DNA of 64,000 bases from Paracoccaceae bacterium. Its GTDB lineage: Bacteria; Pseudomonadota; Alphaproteobacteria; Rhodobacterales; Rhodobacteraceae. Position numbers and translations under genes: made by a program. Of this stretch, positions 63,323 to 64,000 are shown piece by piece. Numbering within the stretch: position 1 is the stretch's first letter; the number at the start of each line of letters is the position of its first letter. The notes beneath the pieces were generated by a model. The model had not been told where the DNA came from. It did not search any database and saw nothing but the letters and a program-made list of their open reading frames with translations. The stretch is from positions 1 to 64,000 of the forward strand of contig JAFIEF010000011.1 of the NCBI GenBank assembly GCA_020832655.1, read 5' to 3'.

Positions 63323-63700
63323 TCACGCTCCGGAGTATTTGATGCCAGCGCGCTTTGCAACCTGCGACACGCTAACAGCATCAAACCCCTCCGCGCGGGC
63401 CATATCCGGCAACACCGACCGATTCGCCCGGAGAGTGGGCACAACGCGGGGATCAATCGCGATGCCGTTAGATTTTGCCGACGGAATGCCGGTATCTGTC
63501 GGGTTTCCAGCATCCGGGAGCGATGTGACTTTTGTCTGGTCCATATCGATAGAACAGGGGTTTCGCAGCAATCGGTCGAGCCGCGACACGCATTTGAGGC
63601 AGGTCAAGGCAATGGTTTGGGGTTTGTGCAAGGGTGCCATATCTCGAGGATCGACCGATGTTTCCGGTATGCAGGCCCCGCTCCGCTTTGCCTGTCCCAT
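63323..63700 (-). pseudogene. Possible remnant of a regulator
   Basis: An open frame of 125 codons whose last part reads ARAEGFDAVSVSQVAKRAGI, like the helix-turn-helix of TetR-type or transposase-type DNA-binding proteins, but it ends right after and the N-terminal text is not conserved-looking. No clear ribosome site. It may be a decayed gene or chance. Low confidence. Confidence 0.25.
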
Positions 63701-63722
63701 ATTTGATCTGGAGGTTCATGAT

Positions 63723-64000
63723 ATGGCTATTTCGCCGACCGATCTGACTGCAAACCTGAGCGCCATCGGCAGCGCCGATCTTGCACTAGCGGGCGGTAAG
63801 GGCGCGAGCCTTGGCGCGATGCTGGGGGCCGGATTGCCCGTGCCCGAGGGCTTTGCGGTGCTGACGCAGGCCTATCGCGACTTCGTGGCGCACAACGGGT
63901 TTGACGAGCCGGTGCGGCATTTGGTCGAGGATGTGCCCGCCGATGACCCCGAAGCCCTGGCAAAGGCCGCGCAGGCGCTGAAAGACCGGTTTCTGGTGGG
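63723..64000 (+). CDS. PEP synthase/PPDK-like ATP-grasp protein, 5' fragment
   Basis: An open frame from ATG 63723 runs past the end of the window (92 codons visible). The text LAGGKGASLGAMLGAGLPVP followed by EGFAVLTQAYRDF is the N-terminal ATP-grasp start of PEP/pyruvate-binding proteins such as PEP synthase (PpsA), pyruvate phosphate dikinase or rifampin phosphotransferase. GGAGGTTCATGAT lies before the ATG. Which of these it is cannot be told from the fragment. Confidence 0.85.
   Translation, partial: MAISPTDLTANLSAIGSADLALAGGKGASLGAMLGAGLPVPEGFAVLTQAYRDFVAHNGFDEPVRHLVEDVPADDPEALAKAAQALKDRFLV

Overview
The window looks like chromosome of a Rhodobacteraceae (Rhodobacterales, Alphaproteobacteria) member. 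The DNA is GC-rich and the genes are typical of that family: a bifunctional-looking ribB with a degenerate ribA half, an NDUFA12-type complex I accessory subunit, a CcrM methyltransferase, a CtrA site, an RpoE-ChrR singlet-oxygen locus, a gene transfer agent (GTA) lysis pair, and a short 3'-end motif (TTCATCTTGCCCAAAATACTC and variants) found in at least six places. I do not assign genus or species.

Layout. 1-90 is homopolymer-rich and probably an assembly artefact. 124-13890 is a lipid and acyl-CoA block: an acyl-CoA synthetase, a lone Hint-domain protein, a FadB/FadJ-type fusion, a cupin and a thiolase in one coupled run, a GST, a DmdC-like acyl-CoA dehydrogenase, two MerR regulators with a LiuR-like operator, two PaaI-type thioesterases and a MATE exporter. 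13955-21095 holds housekeeping genes: pyrD, a DUF952 gene, two Lrp/AsnC regulators divergent from ilvC, a DMT transporter, msrB, the NDUFA12 gene, a DUF2155 gene, aat and nusB. ribH and ribBX follow at 21092-22778.

22945-24362 carries an endolysin and a holin matching the GTA lysis pair, separated by an error-ridden 148-bp duplication that looks like an assembly fault. 24778-31265 is the ChrR-RpoE locus: a five-gene coupled operon (FAD oxidoreductase, DUF1365, MFS, DUF3833, SDR) divergent from rpoE-chrR, with two facing promoters sharing the same -35/-10 pattern and spacing.

31471-46638 contains ccrM with four GANTC sites packed upstream, rnhB, a secreted cysteine-repeat protein, a membrane protein with a C-terminal winged helix, trmJ, a TIGR02302-type membrane protein, lysA, a 43-residue lipoprotein, argH, a CtrA-site-linked EAL protein, hrpB and meaB. 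46743-57897 has rpmB, tRNA-Arg, a CPA2 antiporter, rpsF-rpsR-rplI, a SqrR/BigR-like persulfide sensor next to a YeeE/YedE transporter, and a train ending in infA-maf-RNase E/G.

Downstream of tRNA-Phe (58065-58139) the character changes to an accessory island: an AlpA-like regulator, a soluble FtsH-like AAA+ metalloprotease without membrane segments, a zinc-ribbon/GIY-YIG-like protein, an unknown protein and a MarR regulator. No integrase was seen. This is the best candidate for an undescribed system in the window, but its function is inference only. The window ends inside a PEP-synthase/PPDK-like gene.
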